20,321 nt of DNA from Kosmotogaceae bacterium UBA1373 (GTDB lineage Bacteria; Thermotogota; Thermotogae; Petrotogales; Kosmotogaceae). Shown here piece by piece: positions 1 to 8,305 of this stretch. The stretch is taken from the NCBI GenBank assembly GCA_002305955.1, contig DBRH01000034.1:29366-49686 (forward strand). Reading direction: 5' to 3'. The notes beneath the pieces were generated by a model. That model did not search any database. It saw nothing but the letters and a program-made list of their open reading frames with translations, and had not been told where the DNA came from. A program made the translations under genes and the position numbers. Positions within the stretch are counted from its first letter, which is position 1. Every line of letters starts with the position of its first letter.

Positions 1-540
1 CCAGTCCTTCTGCTGCTGTGGCAAATAGTACTTGATGACGTTTCTCATCCTGGTGATGAGTATCGATATCTTCTGCATTATGTCTATGAGATAGCTGTTG
101 CCACAATTATCCAGTATTAGCCTGTGGAGTTTGTAATCGATGTCGTAAGGAACGTTTTCCATAGTTTCTTCGCGGTTGGAAAGGTGCTTCCGCATTCTTA
201 TTATCAGATTTGAAATGGCCGTCATATCAACCGAGTCGATTGATTCTCTCAGCGCCAGCTTTTCGAGTTCGATCCTTACGTAGAAAAGCTTTCTCACTTC
301 CTCCTCGTTTATCTCCTTGACATAGAAACTCTTCGACGGCCCCAGCATTAGCAAACCGTCCTCCTTCAACTTGTAGAGAGCGCCTCGAACAGGTGTTGAC
401 GAGACACCGTAGATGGTTTTGAGACGGCCGATAGTTAATTTTTTGCCGGGCGGTATCTCAAGTTCGACTATACTTTTCAAAATAGATCTGTAAACCTGTT
501 GTTGAATTCCATGGAAACGGCTGCCGTCGGATCCAGTCAT
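1..540 (-). CDS. GntR-family (FCD/FadR subfamily) transcriptional regulator, partial
   Basis: Reading the minus strand from the ATG at 540 gives 180 open codons that continue past the left edge, so the C-terminus is missing. Residues about 15-75 form a winged helix-turn-helix typical of GntR (YRSILKSIVELEIPPGKKL, then GVSSTPVRGALYKLKEDGLL). The remainder is helical and matches the FCD effector domain, including the D-x2-x-H type metal-binding pattern in YDIDYKLHRLILDNCGNSYL. FCD regulators usually bind organic acids or acyl compounds and repress catabolic operons. The ATG overlaps the stop of the upstream isomerase gene (ATGA), so it is translated as the last visible gene of the long leftward operon and probably controls it through the palindrome at 10460-10478. 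The family call is firm; the effector is unknown. Confidence 0.9.
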   Translation of the reverse strand, partial: MTGSDGSRFHGIQQQVYRSILKSIVELEIPPGKKLTIGRLKTIYGVSSTPVRGALYKLKEDGLLMLGPSKSFYVKEINEEEVRKLFYVRIELEKLALRESIDSVDMTAISNLIIRMRKHLSNREETMENVPYDIDYKLHRLILDNCGNSYLIDIMQKISILITRMRNVIKYYLPQQQKDW

Positions 541-1367
541 CGTAATCCCTCCCAGAACCGGGAATGCTCGCCCAGAAACCTGTAGCTATCTCTCAAGGTT
601 TCGTACTGTTCTGCGCCGCAAAAGACTTCCACGCTGATATCTCCCGTGTAACCAGCCTTGAAGAGCAAGCTCAGGAACTTCTCGAAATCTATCTTTCCAT
701 TTCCGGGCGGCTCATGCATGGTGTCTGCTATATGAACGTGTTTTATGGTTCCTATCTGTTCTTGGACATACTCCGGGTCGGATCGCTGATCGAAGTGATC
801 CGAGTCGAGAAGTATTGCGAAGTTCTTCAACCCGCTCGAAGAAATGAACTCGTATGTTTCCCGGCAACTGTTCAACAGAGGACAGATATCTCTTCTCAAA
901 GGCTCTATGAGGATCGACAGACCCGGCAGGTTATTGGACACATATTCATCTACAACCCTCAGGGCTCTCTTTAATCGCTCCAGCGACTTTTCCGGTCCGT
1001 CTTCCCACACAGTTCCCCTCAATCTACCGATATTAAGGTTGACGCCCAGCGCCTTCGCCTTCTCTGCCGCATCTATCAATCCAGATAGAGCCCTCTCTCT
1101 TTGCGAACTCTCCGGACTGTTGAGGGCCATCCCCATCGTTCCGGCCATCTCGCCGGTACAAAGAAAGGAGATCCCGGTTTCCGTTTTTCTCTCCAGGAAA
1201 CGGAGTTTCTCGACATCTACACGGGCCGGATCGGCTATCATCAGCTCGAAAAAGTCGAAGCCGGCTTTCTTGAGCTGCCCGAGATTTTCTTCTAGCGAAC
1301 CGGTGAGACCCGTAACCCTGGCTCCGGATGGAACATCTTCGTTTGCGATCATGAAGGCCAGTCTCAT
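537..1367 (-). CDS. Sugar phosphate isomerase/epimerase-like TIM barrel protein
   Basis: This 276-residue protein belongs to the xylose-isomerase-like / AP-endonuclease-2 TIM barrel family (IolE, hydroxypyruvate isomerase, tagatose epimerase relatives). The divalent-metal set expected for isomerising members is visible: Glu155 in ILIEPLRRD, Asp188/Asp190 in LLDSDHFD, His210/His212 in KHVHIADT, and Glu247 in ISVEVF. The GNGKIDF segment after the histidine is also typical of sugar epimerases of this fold. The gene begins 6 bases after the phosphate butyryltransferase stop, with GGGGGAGTG upstream, and overlaps the GntR start. Its presence beside a racemase, a DRE-TIM enzyme and acyl kinase genes suggests it interconverts a hydroxy- or keto-acid or sugar-like intermediate of the same pathway. 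The substrate cannot be read from the sequence. Confidence 0.85.
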   Translation of the reverse strand: MRLAFMIANEDVPSGARVTGLTGSLEENLGQLKKAGFDFFELMIADPARVDVEKLRFLERKTETGISFLCTGEMAGTMGMALNSPESSQRERALSGLIDAAEKAKALGVNLNIGRLRGTVWEDGPEKSLERLKRALRVVDEYVSNNLPGLSILIEPLRRDICPLLNSCRETYEFISSSGLKNFAILLDSDHFDQRSDPEYVQEQIGTIKHVHIADTMHEPPGNGKIDFEKFLSLLFKAGYTGDISVEVFCGAEQYETLRDSYRFLGEHSRFWEGLR

Positions 1368-1373
1368 GAAGCC

Positions 1374-2285
1374 TCACACTCCCCCGGTCGCGTTCAGGAC
1401 GGCCATCGCCAGCGAGATCTCCTTCGAATCGCTCGAATCGCTCCTGGAGGTCAGTACTACGGGGAATCCGGCACCGAGAAGCAATCCGGCTGTCTTACTG
1501 TGAGCCAGATGAACCAGTCCCTTTATGAGATTCGCGGCCGACTCGAGGTTCGAGCAGACCAGTACATCGGCCTCTCCCCCTACCGGAGAGAGAATCATTT
1601 TCTTGACGGCCGCCTCTTTGCTAAGCGCGGTATCCAGAGGCATGGGACCATCGATGTAGCAATTGCCGAAATGGCCTCTTTCCGACATTTTTGCGATCAC
1701 GGCTCCGTCTATCAGATCCTGATTGGACTGGGTGATTCTCTCGTTTATCCCTATAACCGCTATCTTTGGTTTTTCAAAGCCAAGAGATCTGACGAACTCA
1801 CAAACGTTTTCCACTATGCCTATCTTCGTTTTCAGATCTGGATTCACGTTGACCGTGCCGTCGGTTATGAAGAGAAGTCTTTCAAACCCGGGTACTTCGA
1901 GACAGGAAACGTGGCTTACGAGACGACCCGACGCTTTCACGCTTTCACTTCTGAAAAGAACTCTCAGAAAGACGGCGGTATTCACCAGCCCCTTCATGAG
2001 AACGGCCGGCTTGTTCGCCCTTATCGTTTCTATCGCCCTGGCGGTGTTGATCTCTTCGGTATCGCCCTCGATTATTTCGACATCTTCCAGGCCCCTGCAA
2101 TACTCGCTGGATACTATCTTTTCTCTCTTTCCAAACAGAGTGAGTTTTATACCCCCTCCCCACGACCTCAAACTACCGAGAGCCTTCAGGGTAGAGTCGT
2201 CGTATGGCTGGACACAAAGCACTTCAACCTTTCCACCGCTCTGCCTGGCCTTTGATACTATCTGTGAAAGCGAGTTAATCTGCAT
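1374..2285 (-). CDS. ptb: Phosphate butyryltransferase-type phosphate acyltransferase
   Basis: This 303-residue protein has the usual length of phosphotransbutyrylase and belongs to the phosphate acetyl/butyryltransferase family. Recognisable blocks are KPAVLMKGLVNTAVFLR, LLFITDGTVNVNPDLKTKIG, the DGPMPLDTALSKEAA segment, and ADVLVCSNLESAANLIKGL near the C-terminus. The family converts an acyl-CoA plus phosphate to acyl phosphate plus CoA in the cytoplasm. The ATG at 2285 has a GAGGTGG ribosome site about 5 bases upstream and lies 9 bases after the butyrate kinase stop. Being paired with butyrate kinase, it should make or use the acyl phosphate that kinase handles. These pairs often accept branched or short acyl groups besides butyryl, so the acyl group here is open. 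Confidence 0.9.
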   Translation of the reverse strand: MQINSLSQIVSKARQSGGKVEVLCVQPYDDSTLKALGSLRSWGGGIKLTLFGKREKIVSSEYCRGLEDVEIIEGDTEEINTARAIETIRANKPAVLMKGLVNTAVFLRVLFRSESVKASGRLVSHVSCLEVPGFERLLFITDGTVNVNPDLKTKIGIVENVCEFVRSLGFEKPKIAVIGINERITQSNQDLIDGAVIAKMSERGHFGNCYIDGPMPLDTALSKEAAVKKMILSPVGGEADVLVCSNLESAANLIKGLVHLAHSKTAGLLLGAGFPVVLTSRSDSSDSKEISLAMAVLNATGGV

Positions 2286-2294
2286 CGTACCACC

Positions 2295-3344
2295 TCAATA
2301 TTCTAGCGCCTTCTCCCGACCGGTTATCACCCTGTAAACCCCCGACGCGAGACTCTCCATTTCGAATTCGCCTGGAAAGAGAAAGACCGTGAATCCCTTT
2401 CCGAGCTTTTCTAGCAGGGCCGCCCTTACGAATTCCGATTTCACGACGCCACCGGTGAGGGCTAAAGCATCGGGGTACCCGCCGAAAACGGCCAGCAAAC
2501 TGAAAATGTACTTCGCAATATTATAGATGTAAGCCTGAAGAACGACAACTGCGCGGCTATCGCCTCCGCGAGCCATCTCCACGATTTTTTCCACATCTCT
2601 GGTCTGAAAATGCGAATAAAGGCCACCGGCATGCGCCAGATGATGAAGGTAATCGTCGCGCGAGCGGGCGAAATCGGCCAGTTCGTGGGTGGGAAGGGCG
2701 CCGGCCCTTTCCACGGCGAAAGGTCCTTCTTTGTCGCTGTTGTAAAGATCCACCATTCTTCCCTGAAGGTGGGCGCTCACGGAGGAGCCTCCCCCGAGAT
2801 GGGCCACTATTATCTTTGCCTCTTCGTAACTTTTTCCCAGCTGAGAAGCGGCTCTCCTGGCTATCGCCTTCATGTTCAAAGCGTGCGATAGCGAGTTGCG
2901 CGTTATATCCCTGATACCCGTGATCTTTGCCCATTCTGACATTTCATCGACGCTTATTGGATCGACGGTGAAGGCCTCTATACGGTTCTCGAAAGCTATT
3001 TCCGAGGCGATCACAACCGCGGTGTTGGCCGGATGGACGCCCTGAAGACCCGCCCTCGCGTCTTTCAACATCCGATCGTTTATTCTGTAAACTCCCGAAC
3101 TCAAAGGCCTGAGCCTTCCACCTCTGGCCGCAATGGCGCTTAGCTGGTTTGGTTCGATCCCCGAATCGGCCAGAGCGCGGAGTATCTGTCTCTTCCTTAT
3201 AAGATACTGTTCTGGAAAGAGCGGGAGATCGAGCTGATTCTCCTCGAGTGTCAGCGTCTTGCTGAAAACCTCCCTCTCGCCGTCGAAGACGGCTATTTTC
3301 GTCGATGTCGAGCCCGGGTTGATAACGAGTATATAGCAACTCAT
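2295..3344 (-). CDS. buk: Butyrate kinase-type short-chain carboxylate kinase
   Basis: This 349-residue protein belongs to the acetate/butyrate kinase (ASKHA) family and has butyrate kinase length. The N-terminal phosphate-binding block INPGSTSTKIAVFDG, the AARGGRLRPLSSGVYRIN segment, SLSHALNMKAIARR, the central VAHLGGGSSVSAHLQGRMVD and the late ALTGGVVKSE block are all present. It interconverts acyl phosphate plus ADP with carboxylate plus ATP. Its ATG overlaps the stop of the DRE-TIM gene (ATGA), implying coupled translation. With ptb next to it, the operon can either harvest ATP from an acyl-CoA or spend ATP to activate a free acid; the sequence does not say which direction is used. Branched-chain or other acids (isobutyrate, isovalerate, propionate) are possible alternatives to butyrate. 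Confidence 0.92.
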   Translation of the reverse strand: MSCYILVINPGSTSTKIAVFDGEREVFSKTLTLEENQLDLPLFPEQYLIRKRQILRALADSGIEPNQLSAIAARGGRLRPLSSGVYRINDRMLKDARAGLQGVHPANTAVVIASEIAFENRIEAFTVDPISVDEMSEWAKITGIRDITRNSLSHALNMKAIARRAASQLGKSYEEAKIIVAHLGGGSSVSAHLQGRMVDLYNSDKEGPFAVERAGALPTHELADFARSRDDYLHHLAHAGGLYSHFQTRDVEKIVEMARGGDSRAVVVLQAYIYNIAKYIFSLLAVFGGYPDALALTGGVVKSEFVRAALLEKLGKGFTVFLFPGEFEMESLASGVYRVITGREKALEY

Positions 3345-4594
3345 CCTAAGTAATCACTCACGATCTTCTTGAATTCTTCGATCTCCAGAACGGTGTTTCT
3401 GATTCTTCCTTCCTTCCGGACTATCTCCGTCAATTCCTCGAGCTGCTCGTCGTTGCAGGTTATTCCCAGTCTCTTCAACCAGTACTTGATACTCGCCTGA
3501 CCGCTGAAGGCTCCAAGCTTAACTTGAATCTCACCCATCCCCACCAGATAAGGAAGATACGGTGTCATCGCCGGTTCGATCCCGGCCTCGTTCAACTTGT
3601 CTATGGCGTCAACGACTATGCCGGACTCGACCCAGAAGAGCCTCTTGCCGACTACAGGTTTGTTGTTGGCGACGGGAATTTTCGAGATGTCCTCCACCAG
3701 TCTCGAAGTGTAGGCGATCTTTTCGAGGTTTACCCCGGTATCGATACCCATGAGCAATTTCAGACCGGCCGCCACTTCCTCCGTCGCGACGTTTCCCGTT
3801 CTCTCGCCCAGACCGTTGATCGAACTGTGGATACCCGCGGCTCCGGCCCTTACGGCGGCAAAGACCGAGCCCATGGCCAGTCCGAATTCGTTGTGAACAT
3901 GGAACTCCAGAGGAATATCCGGTATCGCCTTTCTGAGTTCGGTGAAGACGAACTCTATGGTGAACGGGGAGGCCACGCCGAAACTGTCTACGAAGACTAT
4001 GCTCTCCGGTTTGGCCTGTCTGGCCACTTCTGTGAAAACTTTGAAGACGTAGTCGAAAGTCGAACGGGTCGTGTCCCAGCCCATGAAGGTCGGTACCATT
4101 CCCTGCTCTTTCGCGTATCCGATAGTCGTGACGACTCTATCGATAACCTTTTCGGCCGATACTCCGTACACGTATTCATTGTCGTAAGGATTTATGGCGT
4201 GTTCCACCACCACTCTCTTTGCGCCGCACTCCAGAGAGGCGTCGATATCCTTCTTCATCGCCCTCGCGAAAGGCACTATCTCGGAGGTGAGATTCATATC
4301 CACGAGCCTTCTGATTGCCCTTTTGTTCTCGTCGGAGACCACCGGCATGCCGACTTCGATAGATTTGACTCCGAGTTCGTTGAGAGCTACCCCTATCCGC
4401 ACCCTCTGGTCTTCGTTCCAGGTCAATCCACAGGTCTGCTCTCCGTCTCTTAGCGTGACATCGTGTATATATACACTCTCTCTGGCATTTTCACCTTTGA
4501 TTGCCTTCTCGAAGTTCATTGGGCATACCCATTTTGAACCGTCGAAATACTCCGTGCCGTTCAGCGGCATGTAATCGAGATCTTTAGGTTTCAT
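3341..4594 (-). CDS. DRE-TIM metallolyase: isopropylmalate/homocitrate synthase-like pyruvate carboxyltransferase family
   Basis: This 417-residue enzyme has a DRE-TIM barrel. The signature HDVTLRDGEQ lies at residues 44-53 (Asp45 metal ligand, Arg49, Asp50), SIEVGMP at about 78-84, the metal-binding H-x-H in FHVHNEFGLA (His232, His234), and GLGERTGN at 261-268. These fit Claisen-type enzymes that join acyl-CoA and a 2-oxo acid (isopropylmalate, homocitrate, citramalate, Re-citrate synthases) or related lyases. About 43 residues precede the barrel, and a roughly 100-residue helical tail follows it, too short to include the LeuA allosteric domain. HVHNE replaces the more usual HxHND. The gene sits between larA and buk with ATGA overlaps on both sides, so it is unlikely to serve leucine synthesis. 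The substrate pair is unknown. Confidence 0.85.
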   Translation of the reverse strand: MKPKDLDYMPLNGTEYFDGSKWVCPMNFEKAIKGENARESVYIHDVTLRDGEQTCGLTWNEDQRVRIGVALNELGVKSIEVGMPVVSDENKRAIRRLVDMNLTSEIVPFARAMKKDIDASLECGAKRVVVEHAINPYDNEYVYGVSAEKVIDRVVTTIGYAKEQGMVPTFMGWDTTRSTFDYVFKVFTEVARQAKPESIVFVDSFGVASPFTIEFVFTELRKAIPDIPLEFHVHNEFGLAMGSVFAAVRAGAAGIHSSINGLGERTGNVATEEVAAGLKLLMGIDTGVNLEKIAYTSRLVEDISKIPVANNKPVVGKRLFWVESGIVVDAIDKLNEAGIEPAMTPYLPYLVGMGEIQVKLGAFSGQASIKYWLKRLGITCNDEQLEELTEIVRKEGRIRNTVLEIEEFKKIVSDYLG

Positions 4595-5841
4595 AACTTT
4601 CCCTCCATTGTCGTTTCTACTTGCGGTAGAATGTATGAGTTTTCTAGCACGACTATTTCTCTATCCTTCGCCTTTAAACTATCAATAGTCTTTTGCAGGT
4701 CATCGTGCACCGACAGGCCGATTTCGTTGAACATAGACCGGTAAGCGGTATGGCTCACGATGTGGACACGCTTTCTCTCCATTATATTCTTGACGGCGTA
4801 GGCGGCGACGTAGGCCAGCGGATCCTGAGCGGTCATTCCGTCCAGTTCCTCGAGAATCTCGGCGCTCTTTAGCCTTAGGAGTTTCGCAAATGCCGGATGA
4901 TCGCCGAACCCCTCGTTTAGGGGCGACACCATTACAATATCTCCGCCGTCCTTGGTTATAAGGTCGGCAGTGTAGAGAGCCTTTCCTCCCTGCCAGAAAT
5001 CCGTGATCGATGGATAGGATGATATCACCGTGATGTCCGACCGGCGCTCGAAGACACGAAGCAATTCGTTTCTGGCCAGTTCGACACCCCTTCTGTGTGC
5101 CGTTATATGGTCGCCCGAAACGCAGCCCATAACGGAGCCGTCTATACCGTAATAATAATTGATGATGAAATCAAGGCCGACTCTGGAGCCCGTCTCGTCT
5201 ATGAGATCTCGAAACTCGTTTTCGACGACGCCGACATCGGCCGAGCTGTTCAGAATTGCCATTCTGTGAGACTGGAAGACCGTCTCGTATGAAGCTACTC
5301 CCGGCACTACCATTTTTGCGCCGCCCGACCACCCCGAAAAGCGGTGGGGCACTATCGAACCAATCGCGACCAGCAGATCGCTCTCCACGTTTCTATTGAT
5401 CTTCAACGGAACATCCAGGTAGTTTCCAAAATCCTTCATTTCGACGCCGTCAGCCGCGTCGTGCTGTATTATTTCGGTACTGGCCAGGAAGCTGGCGAAT
5501 TTCTCGACAAGTTCGATTTTAGTCATCTTCCTGTGGGTACCGGTGGCGACTAGAAGCTTCACCCTGTCCCACGGAATCGCCCGCCTTCCAAACTCGAATT
5601 TTAGATGCCCGAGCGTCCCGAGAACCGGCGAGTGTCTCGTATGATCCTCCACTATGAAGACGATCCTGCCGGCTTCGCGCGCCATAGTGTACAGATCGAC
5701 GTTGTCGGCCGTCGAAAGCGAGCTTTCGAGATCTCTATGAGCCCCTTTCCCAGTCGTGATTTTCAACGGTGCGAGAAGACTGCCAGCCGTAATCTCCAGC
5801 CCGAGTTTCTCTCCTGTCGTATAATCAAGTTCTACAAGCAT
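4591..5841 (-). CDS. larA: LarA-type nickel-dependent 2-hydroxyacid racemase/epimerase (DUF2088)
   Basis: This is a LarA-superfamily protein of 416 residues, the normal family length. Using the ATG at 5841, the residues known in lactate racemase are all present with correct spacing: the DHTRHSP cofactor-phosphate loop (Asp66, Arg69), the ATGTHR base (His103), VPHRFSGWSGGAK with His166 and Lys176 ten residues later, and His192 sixteen after that in FQSHRMAI. In characterised LarA the Lys/His pair binds nickel of the pincer cofactor. It should therefore be an active racemase or epimerase of a 2-hydroxy acid. A GTG at 5853 would add four residues, but GGTGG lies seven bases before the ATG and not before the GTG. 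The cofactor genes larB, larC and larE are not in the window. The family also includes malate, phenyllactate and sugar-acid enzymes, so lactate is only one option. Confidence 0.88.
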   Translation of the reverse strand: MLVELDYTTGEKLGLEITAGSLLAPLKITTGKGAHRDLESSLSTADNVDLYTMAREAGRIVFIVEDHTRHSPVLGTLGHLKFEFGRRAIPWDRVKLLVATGTHRKMTKIELVEKFASFLASTEIIQHDAADGVEMKDFGNYLDVPLKINRNVESDLLVAIGSIVPHRFSGWSGGAKMVVPGVASYETVFQSHRMAILNSSADVGVVENEFRDLIDETGSRVGLDFIINYYYGIDGSVMGCVSGDHITAHRRGVELARNELLRVFERRSDITVISSYPSITDFWQGGKALYTADLITKDGGDIVMVSPLNEGFGDHPAFAKLLRLKSAEILEELDGMTAQDPLAYVAAYAVKNIMERKRVHIVSHTAYRSMFNEIGLSVHDDLQKTIDSLKAKDREIVVLENSYILPQVETTMEGKL

Positions 5842-5842
5842 T

Positions 5843-6565
5843 TCATTTGCCACCGAAGTACATTTCTCTTATTTTCTCGTCGCTTTTCACTTCTTCGACG
5901 CTTCCTTCAAGTTTTATCTGACCCTGAGAGACTATATATACTCTGTCGCTCATTGGCAGGGAAAGTTTTGCGTTCTGTTCCACGATGAGCATAGTCAGAC
6001 CGGTGTCTTTTACGAATTTCTTCAAGGTTTCGAATATCCTCTTCACAATAACCGGCGCCAGACCCATCGACGGCTCGTCGATCATCATTATCAACGGCTC
6101 GGAAACGATAGCCCTGCCTATTGCGAGCATCTGCTGCTCCCCGCCGGAAAGAGTTCCTGCCATCTGCCCCTTTCTCGGCTTCAGCTCGGAGAAGAGTTCA
6201 TAGACCCTTTCGATGTTGGGTCTGGCCTTTGCCAGGCCTACCCTCGTCGCGGCGACTTCGAGGTTTTCCTGAACCGTCAGCTCGGCGAAAACCTGCCTCC
6301 CTTCGGGAACGTGAATTACACCCAGTCTCGTGATCTTGTGCGGAGCAAGATTCTGGATCTCTTCTCCGTTGAGGAAAACCTTGCTTCCTGGCTCGCAAGG
6401 CACGAGTCCCGATATGCTCTTCAGCAGAGTTGTCTTCCCCGCTCCGTTTGGACCCAGCACAGAGACAACTTCGCCCTTCGCGGCCTTTATAGAGACTTTT
6501 CTGAGAGCGGGAACTTCGTTATAAGAGACCGATAGGTCTCTGGTTTCCAGTAAAAACATGTTCAT
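5843..6565 (-). CDS. livF: LivF-type ABC transporter ATPase (HAAT family)
   Basis: This 240-residue ATPase belongs to the hydrophobic/branched-chain amino acid (HAAT) import family. Walker A GPNGAGKTT is at 38-46, the signature LSGGEQQ at 139-145, Walker B MMIDEPSMGLAP begins near 160, and IVEQN supplies the switch region. HVPEGRQVF before the Q-loop helix is a LivF hallmark. The start at 6565 overlaps the livG stop (ATGA); an open frame continuing upstream to 6847 only reads through livG in another frame and has no family match. It would pair with LivG on the cytoplasmic face of the LivHM permease to drive uptake. The downstream larA starts one base after its stop. Confidence 0.92.
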   Translation of the reverse strand: MNMFLLETRDLSVSYNEVPALRKVSIKAAKGEVVSVLGPNGAGKTTLLKSISGLVPCEPGSKVFLNGEEIQNLAPHKITRLGVIHVPEGRQVFAELTVQENLEVAATRVGLAKARPNIERVYELFSELKPRKGQMAGTLSGGEQQMLAIGRAIVSEPLIMMIDEPSMGLAPVIVKRIFETLKKFVKDTGLTMLIVEQNAKLSLPMSDRVYIVSQGQIKLEGSVEEVKSDEKIREMYFGGK

Positions 6566-7320
6566 TCCTCCCCCAGATAGGCTTTCAGGACCAGCGGGTC
6601 CCTTTCGATCTCTTCGAACTTTCCCTGCGCGATAACCTGACCGAAATTCAACACATATACCCAGTCGGCCACGGCCTTTATGAAGTCCATAGTGTGTTCC
6701 ACCAGAAGAGTCGTGATTCCGCGTTCCTTGAGTATTATCATCAGATCCATTATCACTTTGAATTCGTCCCTGGTCATTCCGGCGGCCGGTTCGTCGAGGA
6801 AGAGAAGCTGTGGTTCCAGCGCCAGTGCCCTGGCTATCTCGAGACACCGTCTCAACCCGTACGCCATACCCGTTGGAGAATCGTAGGCCCTGTCTTCCAG
6901 TCCCACAAGTTTCAAAAGCTCTAAGGCCTTCTCTTTGTTCTCCTTCTCTTCCCTCTTGAACTTCGGGGTATTGAGAACCACGCTGATGGGACCGGATTTG
7001 TAGAACGGCTTCCTCGCGACGAGAACATTTTCGATAACCGATAGATTCTCAAACAGACGAATCTTCTGGAAAGTTCTGGCGATACCCATTCTGCTTATAA
7101 CATTGACATCCAGACCGGAGATATCCCGGTCCTTGAAAAAGACCTTCCCACTGGTGATGGGGTGTACGCCCGTGACGACATTGATGAATGTCGTTTTACC
7201 GGAACCGTTAGGACCGATCAGGGCCGTAATCTTGCCTTCGGGGATTCCTATGGAGAGGTTGTTGTTCGCGACTACCCCTCCGAAGCTCTTGGTCATGTTT
7301 TCCGTTCTAAGTATGTCCAT
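6562..7320 (-). CDS. livG: LivG-type ABC transporter ATPase (HAAT family)
   Basis: This 252-residue ATPase has Walker A GPNGSGKTT at 36-44, ARTFQKIRLFENLSVIENV in the Q-loop region, and Walker B LLFLDEPAAGM near 172-182. The late VLNFGQVIAQG is typical of LivG. The ABC signature region reads AYGLRRCLEIARAL rather than the LSGGQ of most ABC proteins; LivG members usually have a degenerate form (YGQQRRLEIA), so this is a further drift and not inactivation by itself. The ATG at 7320 is preferred because AAGGTGGGG precedes it at suitable distance; a GTG at 7326 is also in frame. Only six bases separate livM stop (7333) from that GTG. It is the partner of the LivF-type ATPase that follows. Confidence 0.92.
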   Translation of the reverse strand: MDILRTENMTKSFGGVVANNNLSIGIPEGKITALIGPNGSGKTTFINVVTGVHPITSGKVFFKDRDISGLDVNVISRMGIARTFQKIRLFENLSVIENVLVARKPFYKSGPISVVLNTPKFKREEKENKEKALELLKLVGLEDRAYDSPTGMAYGLRRCLEIARALALEPQLLFLDEPAAGMTRDEFKVIMDLMIILKERGITTLLVEHTMDFIKAVADWVYVLNFGQVIAQGKFEEIERDPLVLKAYLGEE

Positions 7321-7332
7321 TTCCACCCCACC

Positions 7333-8295
7333 TTACAACGTCTTTGTGTTGCTTCTCTTCAGCCTGAAGATCTTCCTGAACAGGTTTTCAATTATCGGTC
7401 CCAGCCCCATAGGCATGAAGATGATTACCACTATGACAATCAGCGAAGTGACCATCAGATAATAGTTTTCCCAGCCACCGAACCTGAGAAACTCCGGGAG
7501 AAGCGTTAAGCCTATACCGCCCACGACTCCGCCGCTCATGTGCCTCAAACCTCCGACAACGGCCATGGCCACGAAGTTGGAAGATTCGAAAAACGTGAAC
7601 GGCTCGGGAGAGAGAAATCCGGCCAGATGTGCGTAGAGGGCCCCTGCAAGACCTGCAAGGCCTGCGGCGAAACCGAAAGCCGCAATTTTCAGTCTCTTCG
7701 TCGAAATGCCGCAGCTCTCCGTCGCTACGTCATCGTCGTTCATCGCAAGCATCGCTCTACCGAAGTGGGAATGCTTTATTCTAAACATTATATAAACACA
7801 GAGAATGAGCAGAGCTCCAAAAAGCCAGAAGACCTGACCGAAGGAGAGCATATTATTGCCAACCGAATAGAAGGGAATTCCAAAGAAACCGTAAGGACCG
7901 CCCGTGATTGGCGTAAGGTTTATAACCAGCATCCACACAATCTGTCCGAAGGCGATCGTAACGAGCGAGAGGAAAAAGGCCTTCAACTTAAACGAGGGAA
8001 TGCTCAACAAAAAACCTGCCAGAACACTTATGGCAATTCCTATGATGATCCCGACAGGTATGGGCATACCCAGTTTTACCGTGAAATATGCCGAACTGTA
8101 GGCGCCGATCGCGTAGAATCCGGCCTGTCCGAGAGAGATCTGACCCGCAAATCCGGTGAGAAAGACGAGGCCCGTCGCGAGGATGGCGTGAATCAGAGCC
8201 CTGTTCATCAGATACAGGTGGTACATATTCTTGTTGAGGATCGGAAAGAGTATTATTACAAGGATCGCTCCCGCGATAAATAACAGCTTCTTCAT
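7333..8295 (-). CDS. livM: LivM-type branched-chain amino acid/organic acid ABC permease
   Basis: This 320-residue integral membrane protein has the family block GFAGQISLGQAGFYAIGAYS near residue 50 and the cytoplasmic EAA-like loop AMNDDDVATESCGISTKRLK. The closing MAVVGGLRHMSGGVVGGIG block is also typical of LivM permeases. Hydrophobicity suggests about eight to ten membrane spans. A perfect AGGAGG lies seven bases before the ATG at 8295 and overlaps the livH stop, so translation is probably coupled. It forms the translocation pore with the LivH-type subunit. HAAT systems carry branched-chain amino acids but also amides, urea and small organic acids, and the neighbours here point to an acid. 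Confidence 0.93.
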   Translation of the reverse strand: MKKLLFIAGAILVIILFPILNKNMYHLYLMNRALIHAILATGLVFLTGFAGQISLGQAGFYAIGAYSSAYFTVKLGMPIPVGIIIGIAISVLAGFLLSIPSFKLKAFFLSLVTIAFGQIVWMLVINLTPITGGPYGFFGIPFYSVGNNMLSFGQVFWLFGALLILCVYIMFRIKHSHFGRAMLAMNDDDVATESCGISTKRLKIAAFGFAAGLAGLAGALYAHLAGFLSPEPFTFFESSNFVAMAVVGGLRHMSGGVVGGIGLTLLPEFLRFGGWENYYLMVTSLIVIVVIIFMPMGLGPIIENLFRKIFRLKRSNTKTL

Positions 8296-8305
8296 CTCAC
8301 GCCTC

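Noticed and set aside
844..1503. Long open frame of 219 codons on the plus strand
   Set aside because: It lies antisense to the isomerase and ptb genes, both with clear family motifs and metal ligands; its translation has low complexity and no recognisable domain.
3524..4453. 309-codon plus-strand open frame
   Set aside because: It is antisense to the DRE-TIM gene, whose active-site motifs are unambiguous; its product resembles no family and arises from codon bias.
6566..6847. N-terminal extension of the LivF ATPase by 94 codons
   Set aside because: It overlaps livG coding in another frame and is rich in Arg/Gly/Thr. The family N-terminus begins at 6565, where an ATGA overlap is present.
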